This document shows, one piece after another, positions 1-7,617 of a stretch of 13,483 bases of DNA. Where the stretch lies: positions 1 through 13,483 of the forward strand of contig CALCPB010000055.1 of NCBI GenBank assembly GCA_937897665.1, read 5' to 3'. The position numbers and the translations under genes are program-made. The notes under the pieces are model-generated. The model had not been told where the DNA came from. It worked only from the letters and a program-made list of their open reading frames with translations, and made no database searches. This DNA is from an uncultured Halomicronema sp. (GTDB taxonomy: Bacteria; Cyanobacteriota; Cyanobacteriia; Phormidesmidales; Phormidesmidaceae). Each line of letters opens with the position of its first letter. Position 1 is the first letter of the stretch.

Positions 1-1359
1 TTTTTGGGAGGTGATCCTCTATGGGTGTTAGAAACGCGCGGAGACACCACCACTCAAACTTTTCGCGATGGCACGGTTAAAACTTACCGTGGCGATCCCT
101 TTGCGGTCTTGCCCGCCTGTCTGGCCCCCTATCAGCCGGTCAAGCTGCCGGAACTGCCCCCCGGCATTGGTGGCCTGTTTGGCTTTTGGGGTTATGAACT
201 CATTCAGTGGATTGAGCCCACTGTGCCGGTGTACGATCGCCCCGCCGATACGCCGCTCCCCGATGGGTTGTGGATGCAAGTAGACAGTCTGCTGATCTTC
301 GACCAGGTCAAGCGCAAAATGTGGATCGTCGCCTACGCTGATCTGCGCGAGCCGGGTTGCGACCTGCAAGCGGCCTATCAGGAAGCGTGCGATCGCATTC
401 ATCTGCTCGTGCAAAAACTGCTCTCCCCCCTACAGGGGTTGAGTCCGCTGACTCGTTGGCAGTCCCCCAGCCCTGGCCAGGCCGCCCCGCCGCTCGACTA
501 CGTCAGCAATCGCACTCAGACAGAATTTTGCGCCGCCGTTAATCGCGCTAAAGACTACATTCGCGCTGGTGATATCTTTCAGGTCGTCATTTCGCAGCGG
601 CTATCAACCACTTACCAAGGTCATCCCTTCGACCTGTATCGATCGCTGCGTCTGGTCAACCCCTCCCCGTACATGGCCTATTTTCACTTCAAAGATTGGC
701 AGCTTATCGGTTCGAGCCCCGAAGTGATGGTCAAAGCGGACAACGCCCCCCAGGACAATACCCGCAAAATTGCCACCGTACGACCGATTGCGGGCACTCG
801 GCCACGGGGGCAAACCCCCGCCGAAGATGCCGCCTTGGCCGCTGATTTGCTGGCCGACCCGAAGGAAATCGCCGAGCACGTCATGCTCGTCGACCTCGGC
901 CGCAACGATTTGGGTCGAGTGTGCGACAGCGGCAGCGTTTTGGTCGATGAGCTCATGGTGGTCGAGCGTTACTCCCACGTTATGCACATCGTCAGCAATG
1001 TGGTTGGTCAGCTGGCTCCCGACAAAACCGCTTGGGATTTGCTGAAGGCTAGCTTCCCTGCGGGGACGGTCAGCGGTGCCCCCAAAATTCGCGCGATGCA
1101 GCTGATTAATGAACTCGAACCCGATCATCGCGGCCCCTACTCGGGCGTGTATGGCTACTACGATTTTGAGGGGCAGCTCAATACAGCGATTACGATTCGC
1201 ACCATGATTGTGCAGCCTGAGGGCCCAGACCAACATCTTGTCAGCGTGCAGGCGGGAGCGGGCTTGGTCGCCGACTCTAATCCCGAGTCAGAATATCAAG
1301 AGACCCTCAACAAATCGCAGGGGATGTTGACCGCCATTCGCAGCTTGCAGCCAGAGTAA
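1..1359 (+). CDS. trpE: Anthranilate synthase component I (TrpE), 5' end cut by the window
   Basis: Converts chorismate to anthranilate, the committed step of tryptophan synthesis, using ammonia from a glutaminase partner (TrpG) not seen here. The reading frame is open from base 1. The TTG at 4 is a poor start and the protein begins mid N-terminal domain, so about 60 residues, including the usual LLES tryptophan-feedback motif, probably lie upstream. Counting from codon 4, the chorismate-binding domain holds NPSPYM (219-224), PIAGTRPRG (261-269), AEHVMLVDLGRND (290-302), PAGTVSGAPKIRAM (352-365) and AGAG (417-420). The alanine in PIAGT is the TrpE signature; aminodeoxychorismate synthase (PabB) usually has lysine there. 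The C-terminus looks complete. No trp neighbour is visible, as is common in cyanobacteria where trp genes are dispersed. Identity is very secure; only the start is missing. Confidence 0.96.
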   Translation, partial: FLGGDPLWVLETRGDTTTQTFRDGTVKTYRGDPFAVLPACLAPYQPVKLPELPPGIGGLFGFWGYELIQWIEPTVPVYDRPADTPLPDGLWMQVDSLLIFDQVKRKMWIVAYADLREPGCDLQAAYQEACDRIHLLVQKLLSPLQGLSPLTRWQSPSPGQAAPPLDYVSNRTQTEFCAAVNRAKDYIRAGDIFQVVISQRLSTTYQGHPFDLYRSLRLVNPSPYMAYFHFKDWQLIGSSPEVMVKADNAPQDNTRKIATVRPIAGTRPRGQTPAEDAALAADLLADPKEIAEHVMLVDLGRNDLGRVCDSGSVLVDELMVVERYSHVMHIVSNVVGQLAPDKTAWDLLKASFPAGTVSGAPKIRAMQLINELEPDHRGPYSGVYGYYDFEGQLNTAITIRTMIVQPEGPDQHLVSVQAGAGLVADSNPESEYQETLNKSQGMLTAIRSLQPE

Positions 1360-1370
1360 TGCGGCTCTCC

Positions 1371-1393
1371 AGTGCTCACACTCCATGAGCGCT
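1371..1393 (+). terminator. Hairpin just after the trpE stop, possible 3' end
   Basis: AGTGCTCA (1371-1378) pairs with TGAGCGCT (1386-1393) over 8 bp with one G-U pair and a 7-nt loop, 11 nt after the trpE stop. It is followed by AAAATCT, so there is no proper U-tract, and it is not a canonical intrinsic terminator. It may stabilise the 3' end of the trpE mRNA. The rest of 1360-1532 shows nothing clear except a 6-bp GTCGAC/GTCGAC hairpin (1528-1545) overlapping the rlpA stop codon. Confidence 0.3.
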
Positions 1394-1532
1394 AAAATCT
1401 CAGTTCTGGGGACTCAGACACAAGAGGCTAGATTTGTTGGCTTCTCCGAGCGTCGGTGTGATGCCGTCATCTCCCTTATATCCTGACTTCCGTACCTCAG
1501 ACTCATGATATTATCGTTAACACCACAGTCGA

Positions 1533-2801
1533 CTAGTCCGTCGACCCTGAAGTCTCTGCCGACAACTGTGCCGTGGTGAGCTCGTCAAGCTCAGGCTTTT
1601 GCCCTTGTGTGAGTATCACCGCCTCATAGGGCACCACGCCGCTACTCGTGCTCCCTAAGCAGTGGGCAGCAGCTTTCGACAAATCGAGCGATCGTTGCCC
1701 CACATAAGGCCCTCGATCATTAATCCGCACGACTACCGATTTGCCATTCAGCCGATTGGTGACCTTGAGATGAGTGTTGAACGGCAGCGTTTTGTGAGCC
1801 GCCGTCATCGCGTTCTCATCAAAAATTTCACCATTAGCGGTTTGACGACCGTGAAAGCCCGGCCCATACCAAGAAGCCGTGCCATAAAAAGATTCAGCGG
1901 TTTCTGCCAGTCCGGCGGCGGTCATTTGAATCGTTGCGAGACCTAGAGGGGCTTCGGCAAAGGCCTGCCGTAGGTTATTAACCCACTGCACCGCCGTCGC
2001 AGTGGCTGGAATTTCAGGGTGCGATCGCAGCGTTTCATCAACGACAAACAGGAGTTCATTTTGATGGCTAACGCCCACAAAGTTTGTCCCGATCAGCGGA
2101 TTTAGCTGCGCGGGCTCTAATTTGTCTTCCTTGATGAGAGTTCTGAGCTTGGCCGCCATTTTTTGCGCAGCAACTTGGCCAACCACATCCCCCACGAAAT
2201 GGTTATGTACCCACACTTGCGTTTTAGAGGCTGATGCTGTCGTCACAGCCAGATTACTGGCTTGATAAGGGACCGCTTCCGGCAAACAAAAATCATCAGC
2301 GCTCAAGGTCTGGGCCTGCGTGGGAATGAGTTCTGTTGTTTCTAAACGCACTGCAGCCACCGCATTCCAGCCATGCCAATCGGCTTGCACTGCCACCTCA
2401 TCAAACGTGATTTCGACCGTTTCTGATGAGGTCTCTACCGGCGCTTCAAAACTACTCACGCCCAACCCAATAGCTGGCACTAAGGCGGTGAAGTCGTCTG
2501 CATCAGCGGGGCTCAGGGCCGCTTGAGCATCGAAACTGTCACTGGCCACCGTCAGAGTATTGAAGTTAGGCACCAGCAAACGGGTTAAGGTCGCATAGCT
2601 ACCGTAAGCTCCGTAGGCATCTAAGCCAGGCAGCCGCCAACCATAGGCATCCGATAGCGAGTTGAACCAGGCAGCAGTGGACTCTAGCGAAATTGAGTCT
2701 TGCTGCTGCAGCTGATGCTCCGCAATGTCGTCTGCTGCTGTCGCTGCTGATGCCGCTGGGTGAATAATCGATGCCGCCCAAATAATTCCCAAAATTTCCA
2801 T
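1533..2801 (-). CDS. rlpA: RlpA family septal ring lytic transglycosylase, exported
   Basis: Predicted to act in the periplasm on peptidoglycan; characterised RlpA proteins cleave glycan strands lacking stem peptides, mostly at septa. The 422-residue protein starts with a short hydrophobic segment (residues 3-20, ending AASAA) that could be a signal peptide, although it lacks the usual basic N-region. The middle (about 190-300) resembles the extension found ahead of RlpA domains in cyanobacteria. The double-psi beta-barrel domain is at about 304-397 (FYGTASWYGPGFHGRQTANG onward). E325, D328 and H336 keep the ExxD-x7-H spacing of the catalytic residues described for Pseudomonas RlpA, and D362 lies in the NDRGP motif. 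There is no SPOR domain at the C-terminus. ATG 2801 is the first start after an in-frame TAA; no clear Shine-Dalgarno is seen. It is convergent with trpE. Confidence 0.9.
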   Translation of the reverse strand: MEILGIIWAASIIHPAASAATAADDIAEHQLQQQDSISLESTAAWFNSLSDAYGWRLPGLDAYGAYGSYATLTRLLVPNFNTLTVASDSFDAQAALSPADADDFTALVPAIGLGVSSFEAPVETSSETVEITFDEVAVQADWHGWNAVAAVRLETTELIPTQAQTLSADDFCLPEAVPYQASNLAVTTASASKTQVWVHNHFVGDVVGQVAAQKMAAKLRTLIKEDKLEPAQLNPLIGTNFVGVSHQNELLFVVDETLRSHPEIPATATAVQWVNNLRQAFAEAPLGLATIQMTAAGLAETAESFYGTASWYGPGFHGRQTANGEIFDENAMTAAHKTLPFNTHLKVTNRLNGKSVVVRINDRGPYVGQRSLDLSKAAAHCLGSTSSGVVPYEAVILTQGQKPELDELTTAQLSAETSGSTD

Positions 2802-3038
2802 AGCAGTGTGGTAGTCGAGAACCCCATCAAAAAGAACTTCGAGAACAAATTAGATGCCCCGTGTTGCCGGATACAAAACGGTCAGACAAATCAGTATAGA
2901 CACCTGTTTCCGATTTGGGGATCGGTAGGGGGTATGTACTAATGGCTGCAAGTAAGTCTACACAAAGCTTTGCAGGAATATTAAAGAATTGGTAAATCGT
3001 CAGAACAATTTGTCTGAAACCGGAAAATCAGTGAAATA
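2802..3038. promoter_or_regulatory. Divergent regulatory region between rlpA and the M28 peptidase, with a 10-bp inverted repeat
   Basis: This gap separates two divergent genes and should hold both promoters. A minus-strand -10-like TATACT (complement of 2893-2898) would start rlpA transcription near 2886, giving a leader of about 85 nt; I see no good -35. TCAGACAAAT (2882-2891) is repeated inverted as ATTTGTCTGA (3008-3017). The left arm sits at the presumed rlpA start site and the right arm just ahead of the peptidase start codon. A perfect palindrome CAAAGCTTTG lies at 2962-2971. These are seen directly; a shared operator or looping site is inference. Confidence 0.4.
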
Positions 3039-3932
3039 ATGCGCAAAAATTTACGGCCCGATCTACCGCTAGATTTTCAAGGGGAGGCACTGAAAGCTCG
3101 CCTACAAACTCATCTGCATCAGCTGGTGGGCGAGCGCGATCCTTACCTGGCCGCAGGGAGGCATCGTTTAGCGCAGCAATACATTCAGAGCACCCTATCT
3201 CAGTGGGGCGTTCCCGAAGCCCACGACTTTCAAGTCAGGGGACGCTGCCACACCAATTGGATCTTGCCCCTACCGGCCTCGAGCGAGGCGAGCGCCAAGT
3301 CGCCGCTCATTTTAGGCGCCCACTACGACACCGTGCCCGGTACCCCCGGCGCCGATGACAATGCTAGCGGTGTGAGTGTTTTACTGGAACTGGCTCGCTT
3401 TTTTTCTCAGTTTCCAGCGGCCCGGCCGATCTGGCTAATTGCCTTTGATCTCGAAGAATATGGCCTTCTGGGGAGTCAAGCCTATGTGGAAAAGCTCAAA
3501 GCGACCCAGCAGCCCGTGCACCTGATGCTATCGCTCGAAATGCTGGGATATTATGATGCCACCCCGCAGAGTCAGCAGTATCCCTCACCGCTATTGACGC
3601 GGCTGTATCCCCATCGGGGAGATTTTATCGCCTTAATCGGGAACTTGAGCACCCTCTCTGTGATGCGCCGCCTCGGCCAGCACCTTAAGGGTGAGGGTAC
3701 GCCCTGTGAATGGCTCCCTGTACCAAATCGAGGCCAGGCGATCCCCGCGACCCGGCGCAGCGACCACGCTGCCTTTTGGGATGCGGGCTATCGTGCCCTG
3801 ATGGTGACCGACACTGCCTTTTTGCGCAATCCGCACTATCACCAAGCGAGCGATCGCCTCGATACGCTCGACCTGAAGAGGATGACGCAGGTCTGTCAGG
3901 GCTTAATGGTCGGGCTGCAATCGTTACCCTAG
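3039..3932 (+). CDS. M28 family zinc metallopeptidase (aminopeptidase-like)
   Basis: A 297-residue peptidase of the M28 (Q/S/Y aminopeptidase) type. The expected two-zinc centre is visible in order: H95 in GAHYDTV, bridging D106 in GADDNASG, catalytic E139 and zinc ligand E140 in DLEEYGLLGS, an acidic ligand at E167 (LEMLGYY), and H268 in the closing NPHYHQASD motif. M28 enzymes usually remove N-terminal residues from peptides; a few members are glutaminyl cyclases or amidohydrolases, so the substrate is uncertain. No signal peptide or membrane segment is visible, suggesting a cytoplasmic enzyme. The gene stands alone: 237 bp from divergent rlpA and 154 bp from the next gene. ATG 3039 fits the family N-terminus, though the upstream GGAAAA is a weak ribosome site. 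Family assignment is secure; the biological role is not known. Confidence 0.9.
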   Translation: MRKNLRPDLPLDFQGEALKARLQTHLHQLVGERDPYLAAGRHRLAQQYIQSTLSQWGVPEAHDFQVRGRCHTNWILPLPASSEASAKSPLILGAHYDTVPGTPGADDNASGVSVLLELARFFSQFPAARPIWLIAFDLEEYGLLGSQAYVEKLKATQQPVHLMLSLEMLGYYDATPQSQQYPSPLLTRLYPHRGDFIALIGNLSTLSVMRRLGQHLKGEGTPCEWLPVPNRGQAIPATRRSDHAAFWDAGYRALMVTDTAFLRNPHYHQASDRLDTLDLKRMTQVCQGLMVGLQSLP

Positions 3933-4086
3933 TGGGGCAAGGCTGGCTGCGCTCAGGTCAATGGCCGCGCCTTCTTGGCAGCCATCACACCGATCTCTTA
4001 CTTTTAGGAGATGTTTGATGGTCAGGCGCAAGCGACCCTAGGCGAGGCGTTACATTGCCCTTTGCAAACAGGCGAATACAGCGAAG

Positions 4087-4890
4087 ATGAAAGGACTCAA
4101 AGGTAAAACGGCGATTGTGACGGGCGCTAGCTCTGGCATTGGCCAGGCGATCGCGATTCGTCTGGCTCAAGAGGGTTGCCATGTTGCTATCAACTATCGC
4201 AGCGATTTAGAGGGGGCTCAGACGACTGAAACCGAAGCGCTGAGTCGGGCCAAAGCTGCCGGGCATGACATTCAGACGCTGATCGTACAGGCCGATGTTT
4301 CTCAGGTAGACGACATTATCGCGCTCATGACAAAGGTTTGCGAAACCTGGGGAACCCTCGATATGCTGATTAACAATGCCGGTATTCAGACTGAAACGCC
4401 CTCCCACGAGGTCGCCACCGATGACTTTGATAAGGTCATTGACGTCAATCTGCGCGGCTCCTACCTATGCGCCCGAGAAGCCATTCAACAATTTCTCCAG
4501 CAGGCCAAACCCGGCGTCATTATCAATGTCTCTAGCGTTCATGAGGTAATCCCTCGGCCCCAATACATCAGCTACTCCATCAGCAAGGGCGGCATGGGCA
4601 ATATGACCCGGACCCTGGCACTGGAATATGCGAAGTCTGGCATCCGCGTCAACGCGATCGCCCCCGGCGCGACGATCACCCCGATCAACCAGGACTGGGT
4701 CGAAGATCCCGAAAAAAAGGCAGAGGTCAACAAACACATCCCCATGGGCCGCGCCGGTACCTCAGAAGAAATGGCCGCTGCCGCGGCCTTTTTAGTGTCA
4801 GAAGAGGCGACCGATATCACCGGTCACACCCTTTACATTGATGGTGGTTTGACGCTGTACGCCGATTTTCGCGAACCCTGGTCAGCTTGA
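4087..4890 (+). CDS. SDR-family oxidoreductase, glucose 1-dehydrogenase-like
   Basis: A 267-residue classical short-chain dehydrogenase. The NAD(P) site is TGASSGIG (12-19), NNAG is at 96-99, and the catalytic set is N121, S150, Y163 and K167 (YxxxK). The stretch SSVHEVIPRP, the EYA-SGIRVN-IAPGA-TPIN run (180-201), IPMG and the closing DGGLTLYADF closely follow Bacillus glucose 1-dehydrogenases, which oxidise beta-D-glucose to glucono-1,5-lactone in the cytoplasm. The residue before the acidic/basic cofactor-choosing position (NYRSD, 36-40) suggests NADP or dual use, but this is inference. The next gene, 20 bp downstream, encodes a gluconolactonase-type enzyme, which supports an aldose-dehydrogenase role. 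Other sugar or polyol dehydrogenase activity is possible, as SDR substrates are hard to read from sequence. GAAG sits directly ahead of ATG, so the ribosome site is weak. Confidence 0.85.
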   Translation: MKGLKGKTAIVTGASSGIGQAIAIRLAQEGCHVAINYRSDLEGAQTTETEALSRAKAAGHDIQTLIVQADVSQVDDIIALMTKVCETWGTLDMLINNAGIQTETPSHEVATDDFDKVIDVNLRGSYLCAREAIQQFLQQAKPGVIINVSSVHEVIPRPQYISYSISKGGMGNMTRTLALEYAKSGIRVNAIAPGATITPINQDWVEDPEKKAEVNKHIPMGRAGTSEEMAAAAAFLVSEEATDITGHTLYIDGGLTLYADFREPWSA

Positions 4891-4910
4891 TGTCACGAGC
4901 CTGAATCATC

Positions 4911-5798
4911 ATGCCTTCTTTGCCAACGCCTGAGAATGTATTGGCCGTCCGCGCTCGGTTAGGCGAGGGGCCAGTCTGGGATGATCGTCGTCAGGTGCTC
5001 CACTGGGTCGATATCTACAACCGTCGAGTACATACCTTTGATCCCGCGACCGGTCAAGATGACTTTATTGAGGTCGCGGCTTTGGTGAGCGGTCTGTTTA
5101 TTGTCGATGGCCGACACCTGGTACTCGCACAAGAGAACGGCCTCAGCACGCTAGATTTAGAAACCGCACAAACGACTCCCCTCGTCTCGATTGAAGCGGA
5201 TCAGCCAGACAACCGGCTGAATGATGTACGGTGCGATCACCAGGGACGACTCTGGGTCGGCACAATGAATAATCACGATCAGCCCGCCGCTAATCTGTAC
5301 CGTTATGATCTCGATGGTTCACTTCACGTCATAGAAACGGGGCTCTCAATCTCTAATGGCTTAGGCTGGAGCCCCGATCAAAAAACGTTTTATCTGACCG
5401 ACTCGCCTCGCCAAGTCATCTACGCTTACAACTTTGACGTCGCAAGCGGACAAGTCAGTAACCGCCATCCTCACGTCGATTTGACCCATGAGTCGTTTTA
5501 TCCTGACGGATTGACCATTGATGCCGAAGGATGCCTCTGGGTCGCCATGTGGAACGGCTGGTGCGTTATCCGGTTTGATCCCCAGGGCCAAGAGATGATG
5601 CGGGTGCCGTTGCCCGTTCCTCTCGTGACGTCTTGCACCTTTGGCGGGCCCAACCTCACCGCCCTGGATATCACCCCCGCCTCGGCGGGGTTGAGTCAAA
5701 CCGAGCTAGGTAAAAGCGTCGCGGCAGGCGACCTATTTTGTTTGTCCACCGATGTCAAAGGGTTGCCAAGCGATCGCTATGCCCTAGCTTTAGGCTGA
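4911..5798 (+). CDS. SMP-30/gluconolactonase/LRE family lactonase
   Basis: A 295-residue six-bladed beta-propeller of the SMP-30/gluconolactonase family, which hydrolyses sugar lactones to aldonic acids using a divalent metal. The metal ligands can be placed as E19 (LGEGPVWD), N149 (SISNGLGWSPD) and D199 (FYPDGLTID). R102 and N104 in NRLNDVRCDHQGRLWVGTM match the substrate-contact residues of human SMP-30. Length is normal and no signal peptide is seen. It follows the glucose 1-dehydrogenase-like gene by 20 bp, so the two are probably co-transcribed and catalyse consecutive steps (aldose to lactone to acid). An in-frame TGA 9 nt upstream of ATG 4911 fixes this as the earliest start. No Shine-Dalgarno is obvious, so coupling to the upstream gene is possible. 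The exact sugar cannot be told from sequence. Confidence 0.9.
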   Translation: MPSLPTPENVLAVRARLGEGPVWDDRRQVLHWVDIYNRRVHTFDPATGQDDFIEVAALVSGLFIVDGRHLVLAQENGLSTLDLETAQTTPLVSIEADQPDNRLNDVRCDHQGRLWVGTMNNHDQPAANLYRYDLDGSLHVIETGLSISNGLGWSPDQKTFYLTDSPRQVIYAYNFDVASGQVSNRHPHVDLTHESFYPDGLTIDAEGCLWVAMWNGWCVIRFDPQGQEMMRVPLPVPLVTSCTFGGPNLTALDITPASAGLSQTELGKSVAAGDLFCLSTDVKGLPSDRYALALG

Positions 5799-5805
5799 TG
5801 GCATG

Positions 5806-5848
5806 CTGGTGGCTAGCCGAGTCAGCGGGATCAGTCGAAGGCCACCAG
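5806..5848 (+). other. 8-bp inverted repeat after the lactonase gene
   Basis: CTGGTGGC (5806-5813) and GCCACCAG (5841-5848) are perfectly complementary around a 27-nt loop, starting 8 nt after the lactonase stop. No U-tract follows, so it is at best a factor-dependent or mRNA-stabilising 3' structure separating the sugar operon from the ribosomal-protein promoter. Confidence 0.3.
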
Positions 5849-5900
5849 GTTGTCGTCGCCTCTCGCGGTAGCAGGACACAAATCCCAGAATAAAGAGCAC

Positions 5901-5929
5901 TTGTCTAGTCAGGATGGCGGGTGTAATAT
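5901..5929 (+). promoter_or_regulatory. Sigma-70-type promoter for rpmI-rplT
   Basis: TTGTCT (5901-5906) and TAATAT (5924-5929) are separated by 17 bp and match the -35 and -10 consensus well. Predicted start is near 5936, leaving only about 26 nt of leader ahead of rpmI. Such a short leader leaves no room for a long upstream structure like the E. coli infC-rpmI control element. Confidence 0.65.
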
Positions 5930-5961
5930 AAAAGACTGTGTCGAAAAAGGAAAACGTCGTC

Positions 5962-6159
5962 ATGCCAAAGCTCAAAACCCGCCGGTCAGCTGCCAAGCGT
6001 TTCAAGCGTACGGGCACTGGCAAGTTTGTGCGTCGTAAAGCTTTTCGGAATCACCTGCTAGATAAGAAAAAAACCAAGCGCAAAGTCCGGTTAGGGCAGA
6101 AAGCCGTCGTCGTTGATGCCGATGCGCAGAACGTTGAATTGATGATGCCCTACTCCTAA
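5962..6159 (+). CDS. rpmI: Large ribosomal subunit protein bL35
   Basis: A 65-residue, strongly basic protein of the large ribosomal subunit. The start [15 protein letters not shown] and the run [18 protein letters not shown] are characteristic of bL35, and the length is the family norm. ATG 5962 is chosen over an in-frame upstream TTG (5938) because homologues start at MPKLKT and an AAGGA ribosome site lies about 11 nt before it. It pairs with rplT as in most bacteria; infC, often the first gene of this operon elsewhere, is not adjacent, as is usual in cyanobacteria. Expression is expected from the promoter at 5901-5929. Confidence 0.98.
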   Translation: MPKLKTRRSAAKRFKRTGTGKFVRRKAFRNHLLDKKKTKRKVRLGQKAVVVDADAQNVELMMPYS

Positions 6160-6270
6160 GCTGCTGGGGTAGAAAGGCAAGAACACCTTCACTGCATCTG
6201 ACGTTCACTCCGGTCTTCGCACACAGATTTCAGTAATAGACAGTACTTGTAAACAGAAGGGTTAGAAACA

Positions 6271-6621
6271 ATGGCACGGGTAAAGCGCGGTAATGTCGCC
6301 CGCAAACGCCGCAAGAAGGTTTTGAAGCTGGCGAAAGGGTTCCGAGGATCCCACTCCAAACTCTTTCGCACAGCGAATCAACAGGTGATGAAGGCGCTGC
6401 GATATGCCTATCGCGATCGCCGTCGCCGTAAGCGCGATTTTCGTCGTCTGTGGATTACTCGTATCAATGCGGCAGCACGGCTGCAGGGCATGAGCTATAG
6501 CCGCCTGATCGGACAGCTCAAAAAGTCCAACGTTGAGATTAACCGCAAAATGTTGGCCCAAATGGCGGTATTAGACCCTGAAGGTTTTAACCGGGTAGTT
6601 GAAATTGCCAGCAAGGCATAA
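6271..6621 (+). CDS. rplT: Large ribosomal subunit protein bL20
   Basis: A 116-residue basic protein that binds 23S rRNA early in 50S assembly. The N-terminal extension ([24 protein letters not shown]... in part) and the family signature [19 protein letters not shown] (52-70) are intact, as is the C-terminal globular part. AGAAGG at 6255-6260 is a well-placed Shine-Dalgarno. In several bacteria bL20 also represses its own operon by binding the mRNA; the 111-nt spacer between rpmI and rplT (6160-6270) would be the only sizeable untranslated place here for such control, but I see no convincing pseudoknot in it. The gene is followed after 30 bp by a solute-binding protein gene without an intervening terminator. 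Confidence 0.98.
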   Translation: MARVKRGNVARKRRKKVLKLAKGFRGSHSKLFRTANQQVMKALRYAYRDRRRRKRDFRRLWITRINAAARLQGMSYSRLIGQLKKSNVEINRKMLAQMAVLDPEGFNRVVEIASKA

Positions 6622-6651
6622 ACTTTTGGGGTAGATCAGTTAGCGAACGAA

Positions 6652-7422
6652 ATGCGCTTTTCGCTTTTAAGTTTCGGCATATTGCTGGGGGTGCATTTGG
6701 CTGCATCCCCAGTTGTTTTTTCTGCAGATTTAGAAACGATTCAGGCGCGGGGTTATTTGATTATCGCCGTCAAAGATGATTGGCGGCCCCTCGGCTATAC
6801 CGACGATGCGGGTAACCTCGTCGGGTTTGAAATTGATATTGCTCGCCAACTCGCAGAAGCGCTATTCGGCGATGCTACGGCAGTAGAGTTGCGTCCTGTC
6901 GCGAACCCAGACCGCATTCCTGCAGTACTGAACGACGACGTCGATATTGCCATTGCTAACCTGTCGATCACGCCGATGCGAGAACGGGTTGTCAGCTTTA
7001 GCACACCCTATTACCTCGACGGGACGGCTTTCGTCACTCGTGATCCCCAAGTTCAGGGCATTGCTGATTTAGCACAGCAGGCGATCGCCCTAATCGAAGG
7101 GTCTGAAGCCGTGGCCCATGTCAACTATCTCCTACCAGCGGCCACGCTGGTGGGGGTACCTTCCTACGAAGCCGCTTACACCACTATTGAATCAGGCCAG
7201 GTCAGCGCGTTCGCTGCCGATGTCACGGTGCTCAGCGGCTGGGTACAGGAGTATCCCGACTATCAGCTGCTGCCCACAGTACTGACCGCAGAGCCCTTGG
7301 CCGTCGTGCTGCCTAAGGGTAATCAGCATCTCACCCTTCGCACCTTTGTTAACGAGACGATTAATCAGTGGCACGAAACCGGCTGGTTAGAAACGCAAGC
7401 GACCTATTGGGGCCTACCGTGA
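6652..7422 (+). CDS. Periplasmic amino-acid-type solute-binding protein (SBP family 3)
   Basis: A 256-residue extracytoplasmic binding protein. Residues 1-25 form a signal peptide (hydrophobic core SLLSFGILLGVHLAAS, likely cut after FSA). The mature part begins DLETIQARGYLIIAVKDDWR and continues with GFEIDIARQLAEAL (58-71), NLSITPMRERVVSFSTPYY (103-121) and a second lobe. In amino-acid binding relatives the arginine of the T-x-x-R motif (R110) holds the ligand carboxylate, and an aspartate near D190 (SAFAAD) holds the amino group; both are present, so an amino-acid ligand is likely but unproven. There is no lipobox. No permease or ATPase gene is nearby, so it is an orphan subunit. It lies 30 bp behind rplT and may be co-transcribed with ribosomal proteins or use an unseen promoter. 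Confidence 0.85.
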   Translation: MRFSLLSFGILLGVHLAASPVVFSADLETIQARGYLIIAVKDDWRPLGYTDDAGNLVGFEIDIARQLAEALFGDATAVELRPVANPDRIPAVLNDDVDIAIANLSITPMRERVVSFSTPYYLDGTAFVTRDPQVQGIADLAQQAIALIEGSEAVAHVNYLLPAATLVGVPSYEAAYTTIESGQVSAFAADVTVLSGWVQEYPDYQLLPTVLTAEPLAVVLPKGNQHLTLRTFVNETINQWHETGWLETQATYWGLP

Positions 7423-7617
7423 GCCAAGTTAGCTGAAGTACGTTGATCAATGGATGAAAGTCTGTAGGCAAGTTTTCTCCCCCTCAGCCGTTCATTCGAT
7501 CGAACCCTGATCTACATAGCTTCACAAACCTCAGGGCTTTGATAATGAAGGGGTTAAGCGTGTCAAGATAGTGAGGATAGAACACTATTTTCGAGTTGGA
7601 TTTTTGATCTCGGTGAT

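Noticed and set aside
604..1236. Long minus-strand open frame (210 codons) inside trpE.
   Set aside because: It is antisense to the most conserved part of trpE and resembles no known protein; GC-rich coding sequence commonly opens such frames.
6160..6270. bL20 autoregulatory pseudoknot between rpmI and rplT.
   Set aside because: I could not find a convincing long-range pairing or a 23S rRNA mimic in this spacer by eye.
7505..7536. CCCTGA/TCAGGG inverted repeat after the binding-protein gene as a terminator.
   Set aside because: Only 6 bp with a 20-nt loop and a CTTTG tail; too weak to call.
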